Notes: generated by a model from the letters alone, not told the origin. Shown: positions 27,200 through 36,177, counted from the first letter of the stretch. The stretch is 64,000 nt of DNA from Paenibacillus chibensis (GCF_004001045.1 NZ_BIMK01000016.1:80751-144750); one strand, 5' to 3'. Program-made: numbers and translations.

Positions 27200-27241
27200 G
27201 AAAAAGAATCTTCATCCCACATCACACCGAGGTGTCGAATA

Positions 27242-28312
27242 TTGAAAAAATGGTTGAGCCCTTTTTTGCTGATCGCATTCTTCGTACTTAGTGCAGTCGC
27301 GCATTATGCGGGCTGGGATGCCACGATCCAGTTCACCCTGGCGGCGATTTCCGTCATCTTTGTAGCCGGATTCCTCGGTAAAGCGACTGAAAATGTCGCA
27401 CATTATGCCGGTCAGCGCCTTGGCGGCTTTCTGAACGCTACGTTCGGCAATGCGGCCGAGCTGATCATCGCCATTTTCCTCGTCAAAGAGGGACTGTTCG
27501 ATATGGTGAAGGCCAGCTTGACCGGTTCCATCATCGGCAACCTGCTGCTCGTGCTTGGTTTGAGTATTTTTGCGGGCGGACTCAAATTCAAAATCCAAAG
27601 CTTCAACGTCTCTCTCGCCGGCATGAACGGCTCGCTCATGATCGTCGCGGTCATCGCCCTGTTCGTTCCCGCGGTGTTCCTGAACACGCACTCGATTACG
27701 ACGGGAGACACCCAAACGCTAAGTTTGATCGTAGCCGGTATTTTGATCGTAGCATACATAGCCTGGCTGGTATTCTCCATGATTACCCACAAAAACTACC
27801 TGGCCGACGTCACGGAAAATTCCGAAGAAGAGCTCCCGCATGAGCATGAGCCGGAATGGTCCAAAGGCAAATCCATCCTGTACCTGATCCTCGCTACCGT
27901 GATGGTTGCCTTCGTGAGCGAATGGCTGGTTGGAACGCTGGAGACGTTCACCACCCGTTTCGGACTGAGCGAACTGTTTGTCGGCGCCTTCCTCGTGGCT
28001 ATCATCGGCAACGCTGCCGAGCACAGTGCAGCCATCATGCTCGCCATGAAGAACAAAATCGGGGCAGCCGTCGAAATCGCGGTAGGCAGCAGCCTGCAGA
28101 TCGCCCTGTTCGTCGCTCCGGTGCTCGTGTTCGCCAGCTTTTTCTTCGGCAATACGATGAACCTGGTCTTCACCGCGATCGAGCTGCTCGCCATCGGCGT
28201 CGCCGTGTTTATCGCCAAGTCGATCATTCAGGACGGCAAAACAAATTGGTACGAGGGGCTGCTTCTGCTGGTCGTGTACTGCATTCTAGGCGTATCCTTT
28301 TTCATGGTATAG
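27242..28312 (+). CDS. Calcium/proton exchanger, CAX/ChaA family
   Basis: Predicted 356 aa with about eleven TM helices. The two inverted alpha-repeats of the CAX family carry GNAAELIIAIF and GNAAEHSAAIML, whose acidic residues bind Ca2+. It exports Ca2+ (and perhaps other cations) against protons. An acidic, His-containing loop (EEELPHEHEPEW) separates the halves. The start is TTG at 27242, seven bases after GAGGTG; the longer frame upstream is non-coding promoter DNA. It may complement the P-type Ca2+ pump at 12-15 kb. Confidence 0.92.
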   Translation: MKKWLSPFLLIAFFVLSAVAHYAGWDATIQFTLAAISVIFVAGFLGKATENVAHYAGQRLGGFLNATFGNAAELIIAIFLVKEGLFDMVKASLTGSIIGNLLLVLGLSIFAGGLKFKIQSFNVSLAGMNGSLMIVAVIALFVPAVFLNTHSITTGDTQTLSLIVAGILIVAYIAWLVFSMITHKNYLADVTENSEEELPHEHEPEWSKGKSILYLILATVMVAFVSEWLVGTLETFTTRFGLSELFVGAFLVAIIGNAAEHSAAIMLAMKNKIGAAVEIAVGSSLQIALFVAPVLVFASFFFGNTMNLVFTAIELLAIGVAVFIAKSIIQDGKTNWYEGLLLLVVYCILGVSFFMV

Positions 28313-28349
28313 CGGTAAGGACGCCTCGATAAATGAATACGGATATCAC

Positions 28350-28388
28350 AAAAAAAGCATGGGCTCCGATACGGGAGCTCATGCTTTT
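28350..28388. terminator. Bidirectional terminator between the exchanger gene and ylaN
   Basis: Stem GCATGGGCTCC / GGGAGCTCATGC flanked by an A-run (28350-28356) and TTTT, serving both converging genes. Confidence 0.8.
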
Positions 28389-28428
28389 ACCATGTAAGCT
28401 TAAAGAAACAGGGTTATTAAGCTTGTTT

Positions 28429-28719
28429 TTAAGCTTCTTTGCTATTCAAGGCCTCGTAAAGGATGGCCAGATTACGTTCCAGCTGACTGACGAGCTGTTT
28501 GCCGGTAGCTTCAGGCAGAAGTCCCGCTCTCACAGCGAAATCGACTTCTTTAGAAAATCCGTACATCTGGGTGTCCAGCACTTCCTCATAGAGAGGGCAA
28601 TAGCGGGTCGCCAGATTCTCCATTTGTACTTCGATCAGCTTCTGTATTTTATCTGCATCTTCTTGCAGAAGACTTACTGCTTTCATGTTCAACTGTTCCT
28701 GCAGCTCAGAAGAAGTCAT
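28429..28719 (-). CDS. ylaN: YlaN family protein (DUF1507)
   Basis: Predicted 96 aa. Strongly like B. subtilis YlaN, with LIEVQMENLATRYCPLYEEVLDTQ in two parts and VDFAVRAGLL. YlaN has been reported as an iron(II)-responsive protein that interacts with Fur and relieves Fur repression; it is needed under iron limitation in B. subtilis. Own promoter with TTGTAT-17-TAATAT. Conserved neighbourhood with ftsW. Confidence 0.92.
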   Translation of the reverse strand: MTSSELQEQLNMKAVSLLQEDADKIQKLIEVQMENLATRYCPLYEEVLDTQMYGFSKEVDFAVRAGLLPEATGKQLVSQLERNLAILYEALNSKEA

Positions 28720-28767
28720 GCATCTTCCCCCCTATGTCCAAAAGTCACACCCTTGTTCTCTTCTCTA

Positions 28768-28796
28768 ATATTAGACGAAATCACGACCCAATACAA
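28768..28796 (-). promoter_or_regulatory. Predicted promoter of ylaN
   Basis: Minus strand: -35 TTGTAT (28791-28796), 17-base spacer, -10 TAATAT (28768-28773). Confidence 0.6.
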
Positions 28797-28805
28797 GAAC
28801 CTGCT

Positions 28806-28840
28806 AAAAAAAGCACCCTACCGAAATCCGGCAGGGCGCT
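28806..28840 (-). terminator. Intrinsic terminator after the HPr-like gene
   Basis: Minus-strand stem AGCGCCCTGCCGGA / TTCGGTAGGGTGCT (with G-T pairs) followed by seven T. Confidence 0.85.
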
Positions 28841-28850
28841 TTCCTTTATC

Positions 28851-29096
28851 TTAGTCTTCTACAAGCTCAACATTGAGTCCGTGTTTTGCAAACACTTCCT
28901 GCATTGCCGCTTTGGCCTCATCCGCATCCGGTCCATGAACATGAAGCTCATAGCCTTTATTGCTAACAAGGGTTGTAAACAATCCCAGAATACTTTTCAC
29001 ATCAATGTACTTGTTGTCTGCCTGAAGTACGATTGAAGACGTAAATTTGCTCGCCGTTTGAGCGATTTCCACAACAGCTGCGTTATTACTGGACAT
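28851..29096 (-). CDS. HPr-like protein lacking the phospho-histidine
   Basis: Predicted 81 aa. The segment AQTASKFTSSIVLQADNKYI and VKSILGLFTTL align with HPr (QTASKY..., KSIMGVMSL). However, the first beta strand and the GIHARP loop with His15 are absent: the protein begins MSSNNAAVVEIAQTAS, so Asn4 falls where His15 would be. The regulatory serine is kept (Ser35 in VKSILG). A GGAGGG ribosome-binding site directly precedes the ATG, so the start is not mis-set. It cannot carry PTS phosphate on His; a Crh-like regulatory role is possible but unproven. Confidence 0.85.
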   Translation of the reverse strand: MSSNNAAVVEIAQTASKFTSSIVLQADNKYIDVKSILGLFTTLVSNKGYELHVHGPDADEAKAAMQEVFAKHGLNVELVED

Positions 29097-29204
29097 ATCG
29101 ATCCCTCCGTAGCTTTGATATCAGGTAATAATATCATTTTACCACTTTCATGATACATTGAATCCGCTTACCTGCGCAAGGGATTTCTATGTCATTTTTG
29201 TAGA

Positions 29205-30320
29205 TTACACCAATTGATCCGGATTTAGACCTTTCAGCTCGTCGATCACGAAAATGCCGTCTTTGCGGATCAGCACATCGTCAAAATAGATTTCGCCGCC
29301 GCCGTAGTCCGGACGCTGGATCAGCACGATATCCCAGTGAATGGAAGAACGGTTTCCGTTATCGCAATCCTCGTAGGCTTGTCCCGGCGTGAAATGAATG
29401 CTGCCGGCGATTTTTTCGTCGAACAAAATATCCTTCATCGGGTGCAAAATATACGGATTGAAGCCGATCGCGAACTCCCCGATATAACGAGCGCCTTCGT
29501 CGGCATCCAGAATCTGATTCAAACGCTCGGTATCATTGCTGGTCGCCTCGACGATTTTGCCGTCTTTGAACGTGAATTTGATATTTTCAAAGGTAATGCC
29601 TTGGTAAACCGTGCTTGTATTGTAGCTGATCGTTCCGTTGACGGAATCGCGAACAGGCGCGCTGTACACTTCGCCGTCAGGGATGTTTTTCTCGCCCGCG
29701 CATTTGGTCGCCCCAATGCCCTTGATGGAGAAGCTGAGATCCGTTCCAGGGCCCACGATGCGGACTTTATCCGTTTTTCTCATCAACTCGGCCAGAGGAT
29801 CCTGAGCTTTGTCCATTTTCGCGTAGTCCAGGTTGCATACGTCGAAATAGAAGTCCTCGAACGCCTCGGTGCTCTTGTTGGACAATTGAGCCATGCTCGC
29901 ATTCGGATAACGGAGAACGACCCATTTCGTATGGTTGACACGCTGTCCGCTGTGGACAGGATGATTGTACAGGGTATTGTACAAGCGCATTTTATCGTCC
30001 GGCACATCCGAGAGGTCGTTGACGTTCTCGCCCGCACGGATACCGATGTAGCAGTCCATTTTCTTCATACGCTCCAGATCAAGCTCGCCCCAGGTTCTAA
30101 CCATCTCCTCGGTTGCGTTCATGAGCATCGTGCGCTGAACCGAACGGTCCGTCAGCTCGACGAACGGATTGCCTCCGCGCTTATGTACCTCTTCAATGAC
30201 AGCTTTAAGCAAATCGCGTTCGGGCCCGATCATTTCGATCAGTACGTTTTCTCCCGGCTGGACGCTTACGGAATAACCAACGAGATTTTCCGCCAGCTTT
30301 TGAATTCTTGGATCACGCAT
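29205..30320 (-). CDS. M29-family aminopeptidase
   Basis: Predicted 371 aa. Matches thermophilic aminopeptidases of family M29 (AmpS/AmpT): N-terminus MRDPRIQKLAENLVGYSV, VQPGENVLIE, the metal site region GEFAIGFNP, NRSSIHWDIV with the conserved His, and IYFDDVLIRKDG with Asp ligands. Removes N-terminal residues from peptides with two divalent metals. The ATG at 30318-30320 follows AGGAGG; a slightly longer frame (30347) has no ribosome-binding site. Likely cytosolic peptide turnover. Confidence 0.92.
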   Translation of the reverse strand: MRDPRIQKLAENLVGYSVSVQPGENVLIEMIGPERDLLKAVIEEVHKRGGNPFVELTDRSVQRTMLMNATEEMVRTWGELDLERMKKMDCYIGIRAGENVNDLSDVPDDKMRLYNTLYNHPVHSGQRVNHTKWVVLRYPNASMAQLSNKSTEAFEDFYFDVCNLDYAKMDKAQDPLAELMRKTDKVRIVGPGTDLSFSIKGIGATKCAGEKNIPDGEVYSAPVRDSVNGTISYNTSTVYQGITFENIKFTFKDGKIVEATSNDTERLNQILDADEGARYIGEFAIGFNPYILHPMKDILFDEKIAGSIHFTPGQAYEDCDNGNRSSIHWDIVLIQRPDYGGGEIYFDDVLIRKDGIFVIDELKGLNPDQLV

Positions 30321-30436
30321 ATGACTTATTCCTCCTAAACCCCGCACAAAATCTATTTGAACAAAGGTTAATTTTTAATCGATTTCTATTGTAGCACTTT
30401 CTGCCCGCCGCAGTCACCGGAACCAGCAAGAAAACA

Positions 30437-31258
30437 TTACGGCTTAAAATCGACGTCGTTGATCAGCGTCTCCTGCTCTCCCTGCTGATGCAGATTTAAA
30501 TAGTGGATTACGCTCTCAGAGGACAATTTGACAGGAAAACCGGATTTCTTGTCAATCGTCAAATAGTAGGTCATGCCCACCTCGGAATTCGCGAGCATCT
30601 GCTTCATTTGGGCATCGCCCTTTTTCCATACATCGGCCAGCTGCCTTCTTTCCTGGGAAGAACGCTTCGGCATTCCGTCCTCCGCCTGCTGCCTGATGGT
30701 GCCCATCTCCATCTCCAGCTGCTCTGACAGCCACTGTCTGGCCGCCGCAGGCTCCAGTTCGATGCGCAGCACCTTCGTGCCTCTGGCAGCTCCTGAAGCT
30801 TCCTTCATTTGCTTGGGAAGACGGCTGATCGCGTCCAATTGCGCCAAGGGGTTGAACCGGGCCAGCGAGGAATTCAGCATGGTGTTGCCTTCGCTCGATA
30901 AGTGTACCCATTGTCCATCCTGGCGCCGGAAGCCCGACTCGGCTGCATGCACGTTTTTCGCGGAAAGCTTCGTTGCTGTCCCTCCCGAGCCGGATGGCAG
31001 CATGCTGCGGATCGTCAGTTTGTCATGCTCGGTGAGCATGCCTTCATATACCAGGCTTTCCTTGAAGCTTGTCTGCGATTGGGTACGTACGGCTGCCTCG
31101 CCTTTAAACGTAAAAGAGTCCTTTCCGGCCAGTCCGGCAAGCGTCTGCTTGAACCAGCCTTCCGGATTTTTGTCATTTTGCAGCAGCCCGCAGCTTGTCA
31201 GGTTCATGCCGACCCACAGCAAAAAGGCTGCGCCAAGGCCAAGTTTCCATTTTCTCAT
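30437..31258 (-). CDS. Predicted lipoprotein of unknown function
   Basis: Predicted 273 aa. Signal peptide MRKWKLGLGAAFLLWVGMN with lipobox LTSC, so Cys at about residue 23 would be lipidated and the protein anchored outside the membrane. The mature part (FTFKGEAAVRTQSQTSFKES, LRIELEPAAARQWLSEQLE, MTYYLTIDKKSGFPVKLSSE) resembles the fold of LolA/LppX-like or 'DUF6612-like' lipoproteins, but I cannot assign a family. The long frame upstream to 31480 is not supported; ATG 31256-31258 follows AGAGGT. It lies 115 bases after the diguanylate cyclase gene, behind a terminator-like hairpin. Confidence 0.82.
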   Translation of the reverse strand: MRKWKLGLGAAFLLWVGMNLTSCGLLQNDKNPEGWFKQTLAGLAGKDSFTFKGEAAVRTQSQTSFKESLVYEGMLTEHDKLTIRSMLPSGSGGTATKLSAKNVHAAESGFRRQDGQWVHLSSEGNTMLNSSLARFNPLAQLDAISRLPKQMKEASGAARGTKVLRIELEPAAARQWLSEQLEMEMGTIRQQAEDGMPKRSSQERRQLADVWKKGDAQMKQMLANSEVGMTYYLTIDKKSGFPVKLSSESVIHYLNLHQQGEQETLINDVDFKP

Positions 31259-31337
31259 CCTGTTATACCTCTTTATGTAGAAACATTTTGCCTTAGGCTT
31301 GCCTTCCAGGTGCGCAATTATGCAGAACATTCTCACG

Positions 31338-31372
31338 AAAAAAGGGCGTCTGCAGCAAGTACAGGTCACCCT
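31338..31372 (-). terminator. Probable terminator after the diguanylate cyclase gene
   Basis: Minus-strand imperfect stem GGGTG...CTG / CAG...CGCCC followed by six T. Confidence 0.6.
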
Positions 31373-31373
31373 C

Positions 31374-33362
31374 TTATTCATTGATGTCTTCAATCTGAAT
31401 CTGATTACGGCCGCTGTTTTTCGCACGGTATAATGCCATGTCCGCCCGGTAGAAGAGGCTGTCCACGCTAATCTTATCATCGACGATGCACCATTCCGCG
31501 ATTCCGCTCGATACGGTTACGCCCGGATTCGTCTCCTGCGCCACTCGGGACCGGATCACCTCGGCCACCTTCATCGCTTGATGGACCCCCATCTGCGGCA
31601 AATAAACGGCCAGCTCCTCCCCTCCCCAGCGCGCAGGAATGTCTTCCTGCCGAATGGAGGTTTTCACAATTTCGCTGACTTGCTTCAGTATTTTGTCTCC
31701 TTTTTGATGACCGTAGGTGTCATTCACCTGTTTGAACTGGTCTATGTCGACGACGATCAGCGAGCCGCAAAAATCATTCGTTTGATACTCCTGAATCGCT
31801 TCATCCAGATAGTGGCGGGCGTACATGTCCGTTAGCATGTCCCGGTTCGCCATCCGGCGCAGCTCCGCATGCAGCAGCGCGTTTCTCACCGACAAGCCGA
31901 TATGGCTCGAAAGCGTCTGCAGCAGCCGATAATTATCATAGGAAAAGAAATGCGGACTGCGGTGCGTCAGCAAAATGGCTCCAATGACTTTGCCGTTCAC
32001 CGTCAAAGGCGTCGCAATCAGGGATTGGGAACCGGTGACCTCCATCAGCTTGGAGGATACCTTCGTGTTCAAATGGTAATCCGACAAAATGACCGGCTCT
32101 TTTTTTTCGAATACAAGCCCGCCAAAGCCGTAACTCGCGTTAAACATATCCTTGGACAGCGACGGCTCGTTACAGGATACCACCTCAAGCATATCGCGCT
32201 CCTCATTATACTGAAGGAAACAGCAGAAATCGGCATTGAAAATGTTCAAGAGCTCCTCGTTGGCGAACTGGTAAATATCAGCCAGCTGCAGGCTTTGGTT
32301 CAGCCGCTGGGTAAGCTCATTGATCAGCCGCAGCTCATGAATGAGGAGATTGGACTGTTCATACAGCTTGGCATTCTCAAAGGCATTCCCCGCCGTGTCG
32401 ATGACCATGGTAATCAGCTGCAGATCCAGGTCTTCCTTGAGATCCCGCGTCATTTTCAAATGAAACACGCCATAAATTCCCTGCTTGCCGCCGAGAGGAA
32501 TGCCGATTTCGACCATATCCTCTTCCCCGGCCTCCTTGCAGTCCTGAATCATAAGGCGGCCATCCATAAAAGCTCTCACGCAGATATCCTCGCCCCACGG
32601 ATGAAATACCAGCGGTCTGACCTTCGGATTACTGTGCTGGTGATCCTGCGACATCAGCAGACTCAGCTTGATCGATGGATAGAGCACGGCGATGCTGTCG
32701 AGCACCTCCGTAAGAACCGTATCCACATCAATCTGGTCATGCATCCGCTGCATGATCTGAAACAGTATCGAGCGTCTGCTTGCTTCACGCTCCGCATTCT
32801 TTTGAATTTTCATAACATCGGAAACGAATATGTATTCGTAGCGTCTAAAGAAACAGGAATGATAATGCAGAGCCGTCGCCTCAATGGCATCGAGGCCCGA
32901 GCTGTCGGAGATATGCCTCGGGATCACACAGGCAAGAACGGATATAACGAGCTGCCCGCTCCGGGACAGAATCGGAACCACGCATAGCACCTGTCCTTTG
33001 AAAAGCGGATAGTCGGCATGCTCAATCACGTCGTATACCAGCTCATGTGACAGCAAGCAGTGCTGCAGCAATCCCGCATGCGGGCCATCGAGCAGCGAAT
33101 ACACGGCTTCCTCGCCTGAGGTATATGCCCCTTCATGATCGACGATCACCCACGAGGAGTGCTTCGAAAGGGGCAGCGAGCCCGTTTCCTTCCGCCAATC
33201 CTCGAAGGATTGCTGCAAGGCCTCGTGGACATATGGAAGATCATATGGTGAAATGTCCATCTCCTTCAACCATAATTCAGAAGACTCGCTCGGAGACGCC
33301 ACTTCGATATTTGTCTGAAATAGACTTTGATGTCTGGAAAAATCCTGTTGGTGTTCTGACAT
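31374..33362 (-). CDS. Diguanylate cyclase with GAF sensor domains
   Basis: Predicted 662 aa. N-terminal region (1-180) of unknown sensory type, then a coiled connector, two GAF-like domains (about 200-340 and 345-490), and a C-terminal GGDEF domain. The active-site loop reads GGEEL (580-584) rather than GGDEF/GGEEF; the Glu needed for catalysis is kept. The product-inhibition I-site RxxD is present (RQED five residues before). It would make cyclic di-GMP, like B. subtilis DgcP, in the cytoplasm; no TM helices. Start ATG 33360-33362 has AAAGGAG nine bases upstream. Confidence 0.9.
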   Translation of the reverse strand: MSEHQQDFSRHQSLFQTNIEVASPSESSELWLKEMDISPYDLPYVHEALQQSFEDWRKETGSLPLSKHSSWVIVDHEGAYTSGEEAVYSLLDGPHAGLLQHCLLSHELVYDVIEHADYPLFKGQVLCVVPILSRSGQLVISVLACVIPRHISDSSGLDAIEATALHYHSCFFRRYEYIFVSDVMKIQKNAEREASRRSILFQIMQRMHDQIDVDTVLTEVLDSIAVLYPSIKLSLLMSQDHQHSNPKVRPLVFHPWGEDICVRAFMDGRLMIQDCKEAGEEDMVEIGIPLGGKQGIYGVFHLKMTRDLKEDLDLQLITMVIDTAGNAFENAKLYEQSNLLIHELRLINELTQRLNQSLQLADIYQFANEELLNIFNADFCCFLQYNEERDMLEVVSCNEPSLSKDMFNASYGFGGLVFEKKEPVILSDYHLNTKVSSKLMEVTGSQSLIATPLTVNGKVIGAILLTHRSPHFFSYDNYRLLQTLSSHIGLSVRNALLHAELRRMANRDMLTDMYARHYLDEAIQEYQTNDFCGSLIVVDIDQFKQVNDTYGHQKGDKILKQVSEIVKTSIRQEDIPARWGGEELAVYLPQMGVHQAMKVAEVIRSRVAQETNPGVTVSSGIAEWCIVDDKISVDSLFYRADMALYRAKNSGRNQIQIEDINE

Positions 33363-33511
33363 AAGCAGGCGCTCCTTTACACCGTGTTTAAAGGTGTCTT
33401 GCACGGCACCGTTCGATCGGGATATTATATAAAAACCTTCAGCCGCAAGCAGACTTTAGACTCATAGATCTGACACCTATTTGCGCAATTGAAAAAGGGT
33501 AGTTTCATTCG

Positions 33512-33520
33512 TGTTATAAT
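33512..33520 (+). promoter_or_regulatory. Possible upstream promoter of rpsD (extended -10)
   Basis: TGTTATAAT, an extended -10 with a perfect TATAAT hexamer. The nearest -35-like TTGAAA (33489-33494) is 20 bases away, so the -35 contact is poor. Confidence 0.4.
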
Positions 33521-33637
33521 AACCTTATTCTACTCTCTTCAAACCAATTTTGCATCAATATTTCAGAGATTCGTCCTACTTTTTTGGGACCAAAGCCCTA
33601 TCGACAAAATTAGACGTTTATCGATATTTATCAGGAC

Positions 33638-33667
33638 TTGACTTGCATACTGTCTTTCGTTTAAAAT
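33638..33667 (+). promoter_or_regulatory. Predicted main promoter of rpsD
   Basis: -35 TTGACT (33638-33643), 18-base spacer, -10 TAAAAT (33662-33667). It gives a leader of about 190 bases. Confidence 0.6.
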
Positions 33668-33674
33668 CTATTGT

Positions 33675-33845
33675 TGAACAAGACTGTTATGCAGTCTGAA
33701 ATTTGGGCGTAACGTTGTGTCACCCTCACGTGGTTTGTTACTGATCGAACAGCGGCTGAACTTTTCCATCAGGTGCGTTTGCCGATAAGGCTAGCACAAT
33801 CAACATACCCGGCGCAAATAGAGCCCTACTTCACAATTTATTTGA
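33675..33845 (+). promoter_or_regulatory. Candidate S4 autoregulatory leader of rpsD
   Basis: Long untranslated leader. It starts with a clear hairpin AGACTG-TTATG-CAGTCT (33683-33699 region) and has further G+C-rich segments up to the AAGGAG of rpsD. In B. subtilis S4 represses its own mRNA through such a leader; here the identity is inferred from position and structure, not from a covariance match. Confidence 0.45.
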
Positions 33846-33867
33846 AAATAAAGGAGTCTACTATAAC

Positions 33868-34467
33868 ATGGCACGTTACACTGGTCCTAAATTTAAATTG
33901 AGCCGCCGTCTGGGCATCTCCCTGAGCGGTACTGGCAAAGAATTGAAGCGTCCTTTTCCTCCAGGACAACACGGTCCTAACCAACGGAGAAAAGTAAGCA
34001 ACTACGGTATGCAGCTCGCTGAAAAACAAAAACTGCGTCATATGTACGGCTTGGGTGAAAAGCAGTTCAGCACCCTCTTCCACAGAGCGCAAAAAATGCA
34101 AGGTATCGCCGGTGAGAACTTCATGTTCCTGCTCGAAAGCCGCCTGGACAACCTCGTTTACCGTCTTGGCTTCGCAAACTCCCGTGCAGGCGCACGCCAG
34201 CTCGTATCCCATGGTCACATCACTGTAAACGGCAAAAAGGTTAACGTTGCTTCTTACATGGTGAGCACTGGTGACGTGATTGGCCTTCGTGAAAGAAGCC
34301 GTTCGCTTTCTTCCATTAAAGAAGCTCTGGAAAACCGCAGCCATCTTGCAGGTTACCTGGAGTACAACGATGCAGCTATGGAAGGCAAATTCATCCGTTT
34401 GCCTGAACGTGCTGAGCTTTCCCAAGACATCGACGAAAAACAAATCGTCGAATTCTACAACCGTTAA
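33868..34467 (+). CDS. rpsD: 30S ribosomal protein S4
   Basis: Predicted 199 aa, stand-alone rpsD as in Bacillus. Begins [20 protein letters not shown]; the S4 RNA-binding domain is visible as [20 protein letters not shown] and [11 protein letters not shown]4 nucleates 30S assembly on 16S rRNA. There is no zinc-type CxxC motif, so it is the zinc-free form. AAGGAG at good spacing precedes the ATG. Two tandem terminators follow, so it is monocistronic. Confidence 0.97.
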   Translation: MARYTGPKFKLSRRLGISLSGTGKELKRPFPPGQHGPNQRRKVSNYGMQLAEKQKLRHMYGLGEKQFSTLFHRAQKMQGIAGENFMFLLESRLDNLVYRLGFANSRAGARQLVSHGHITVNGKKVNVASYMVSTGDVIGLRERSRSLSSIKEALENRSHLAGYLEYNDAAMEGKFIRLPERAELSQDIDEKQIVEFYNR

Positions 34468-34481
34468 TCGTTGCATTGAAC

Positions 34482-34512
34482 AAAGCCCGGAACCAATGGT
34501 TCTGGGCTTTTT
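34482..34512 (+). terminator. First terminator after rpsD
   Basis: AAAGCCCGGAACC / GGTTCTGGGCTTTTT stem with a short loop and T-run. Confidence 0.85.
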
Positions 34513-34532
34513 GCTGCTTTGCGGCAGCGTTT

Positions 34533-34563
34533 GGCAGAAGGCGTTTTGGCCTTCTGCCTTTTT
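34533..34563 (+). terminator. Second terminator after rpsD
   Basis: GGCAGAAGGC / GCCTTCTGCC stem with TTTTT on the plus strand, 20 bases after the first terminator. It also lies just past the end of converging tyrS but has no T-run for that gene. Confidence 0.8.
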
Positions 34564-34575
34564 CATGCGCTTTTA

Positions 34576-35829
34576 TTAGACGATTCGGATTTTCGCGAAT
34601 TTCCGTTTACCCGATTGGATCACATCCCCGCTGCACAGAGCTATTTCCGAATGGATCTCCTCCAGCTTCTGTCCGTTCAGCTTCACCGCTCCCTGCTGGA
34701 TACTTCGTCTGGCTTCGCCGTTCGAAGCGGCGAAACCAAGCCGATGCAGCAGTTGAACCAAAGGAATCTTCCCCTCTCTCAGCTCTCCGGCCGGAATGAT
34801 ATGCTCATCCAACTCATCCGGAATCGAATGCTGCTGAAACACCGTGACAAAGTGCTGCTTCGCGGCTTCGGCTTCTTCCGATCCGTGATACATGCGGACG
34901 ATCGTTTGGGCCAACCGCATTTTGGCATCGCGCGGGTGAACGCTTCCGTCCTGCAGACCCTGCTTCAACACCTCCAGCTCGTCATGGGGAAGATCGGTCG
35001 CAAGCTCGAAGTATTTCAGCATCAGCTCATCTGGTACGGACATCGCTTTGCCATAGATTTCAGCCGGCTTTTCATCGATTCCAATGTAATTGCCCAAGCT
35101 TTTACTCATCTTATTGACGCCGTCAAGACCTTCGAGCACGGGAAGTGTAATGGCAATCTGCGCCTCCTCCCCATACTCCTTTTGCAAGGTGCGCCCCATT
35201 AGAAGATTAAATGTTTGGTCGGTGCCGCCAAGCTCAATGTCGGTTTTAAGCGCCACCGAATCCATTCCCTGCATGAGCGGGTAAAAAAATTCATGGATGC
35301 TGATCGGCTGTCCGCTGCTGTACCGCTTCTGAAAATCGTCGCGCTCCAGCATTCTGGCGACAGTCGTTTTGGCTCCCAGATTGATAACTTCCTCAAAATT
35401 CATCGGACTTAGCCACTCCGAGTTGAAGCATATCGTTGTTTTTGCTTCATCCATCACTTTAAAGAGTTGTTTCCTGTAAGTCTCGGCATTGCGTCGGACG
35501 TCTTCTTCGCTCAGCTGCTTCCGGGTTTCCGACTTTCCTGTCGGATCCCCGATCCGTCCGGTGAAATCGCCGATAACGAGCTGAACCTCATGACCGAATT
35601 CCTGGAACTGGCGCAGCTTCTGCAGAACAACCGTATGTCCGAGATGAATATCCGGTGCAGACGGATCCAGACCAAGCTTCACGCGAAGCGGTTCGCCCGT
35701 CACGACCGATTTCATCACCTTCTGCTTCAGCTCCTCTTGCGGAACAATATTCGCGGTTCCCCTCGTGATGACTTCCAGCTGCCTTTCAACCGCGCGCTGC
35801 TGCTGCACATTCAACTCATCCCACTTCAT
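34576..35829 (-). CDS. tyrS: Tyrosyl-tRNA synthetase, TyrZ type
   Basis: Predicted 417 aa. Class I synthetase: HIGH-like motif PDIHLGHT and KMSKS motif NKMSKSLGNY, with an S4-like RNA-binding domain at the C-terminus (AASNGEARRSIQQGAVKLNG). The sequence GHEVQLVIGDFTGRIGDPTG marks the TyrZ subgroup. ATG 35827-35829 has AAGGA eight bases upstream, whereas upstream candidates fall into the leader. Expression is controlled by a Tyr T-box directly upstream. Confidence 0.95.
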   Translation of the reverse strand: MKWDELNVQQQRAVERQLEVITRGTANIVPQEELKQKVMKSVVTGEPLRVKLGLDPSAPDIHLGHTVVLQKLRQFQEFGHEVQLVIGDFTGRIGDPTGKSETRKQLSEEDVRRNAETYRKQLFKVMDEAKTTICFNSEWLSPMNFEEVINLGAKTTVARMLERDDFQKRYSSGQPISIHEFFYPLMQGMDSVALKTDIELGGTDQTFNLLMGRTLQKEYGEEAQIAITLPVLEGLDGVNKMSKSLGNYIGIDEKPAEIYGKAMSVPDELMLKYFELATDLPHDELEVLKQGLQDGSVHPRDAKMRLAQTIVRMYHGSEEAEAAKQHFVTVFQQHSIPDELDEHIIPAGELREGKIPLVQLLHRLGFAASNGEARRSIQQGAVKLNGQKLEEIHSEIALCSGDVIQSGKRKFAKIRIV

Positions 35830-35867
35830 GTTCCTCATCCTTCCGTCATATCCTAGGATTAAAACGC

Positions 35868-36171
35868 AAAAAAGCTCCTTCTCATCCCAAGGGACGAGAA
35901 GGAGCGCTCGCGTTACCACCCTAATTAAAGCTGCCGCAAAAAGCCGCGATTATACGGGCTCGCTGATGACAGCTTTCACTTCATTCAGATAACGGACCTT
36001 GCATCCGGTACCGGACTACTTGCGGGCAAGCAGGCACCCGCGTTCCTCCTGACAGCTCCAGACGGTAATTCAACAGGAAGAGCTGCCGGTTCGCACCACC
36101 CACCGGCTCTCTGATCGAGCTTACAACCTGTCTACTGATGTCTATCCACGCTTTTTCCGATGTTTAATTTA
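35868..36171 (-). promoter_or_regulatory. T-box riboswitch (tyrosine) of tyrS
   Basis: Classic T-box leader on the minus strand. T-box sequence AGGGTGGTAACGCG at 35909-35922; terminator stem GCTCCTTCTCGTCCC / GGGATGAGAAGGAGC at 35874-35904 followed by six T (35868-35873). Stem I contains an AGTAGA loop side and GAATTAC with the Tyr specifier codon TAC, plus a GCCGGTG...CACCGGC-like apical part. Uncharged tRNA-Tyr pairs with the codon and the T-box bulge to form the antiterminator. Confidence 0.93.
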
Positions 36172-36177
36172 GCATTA

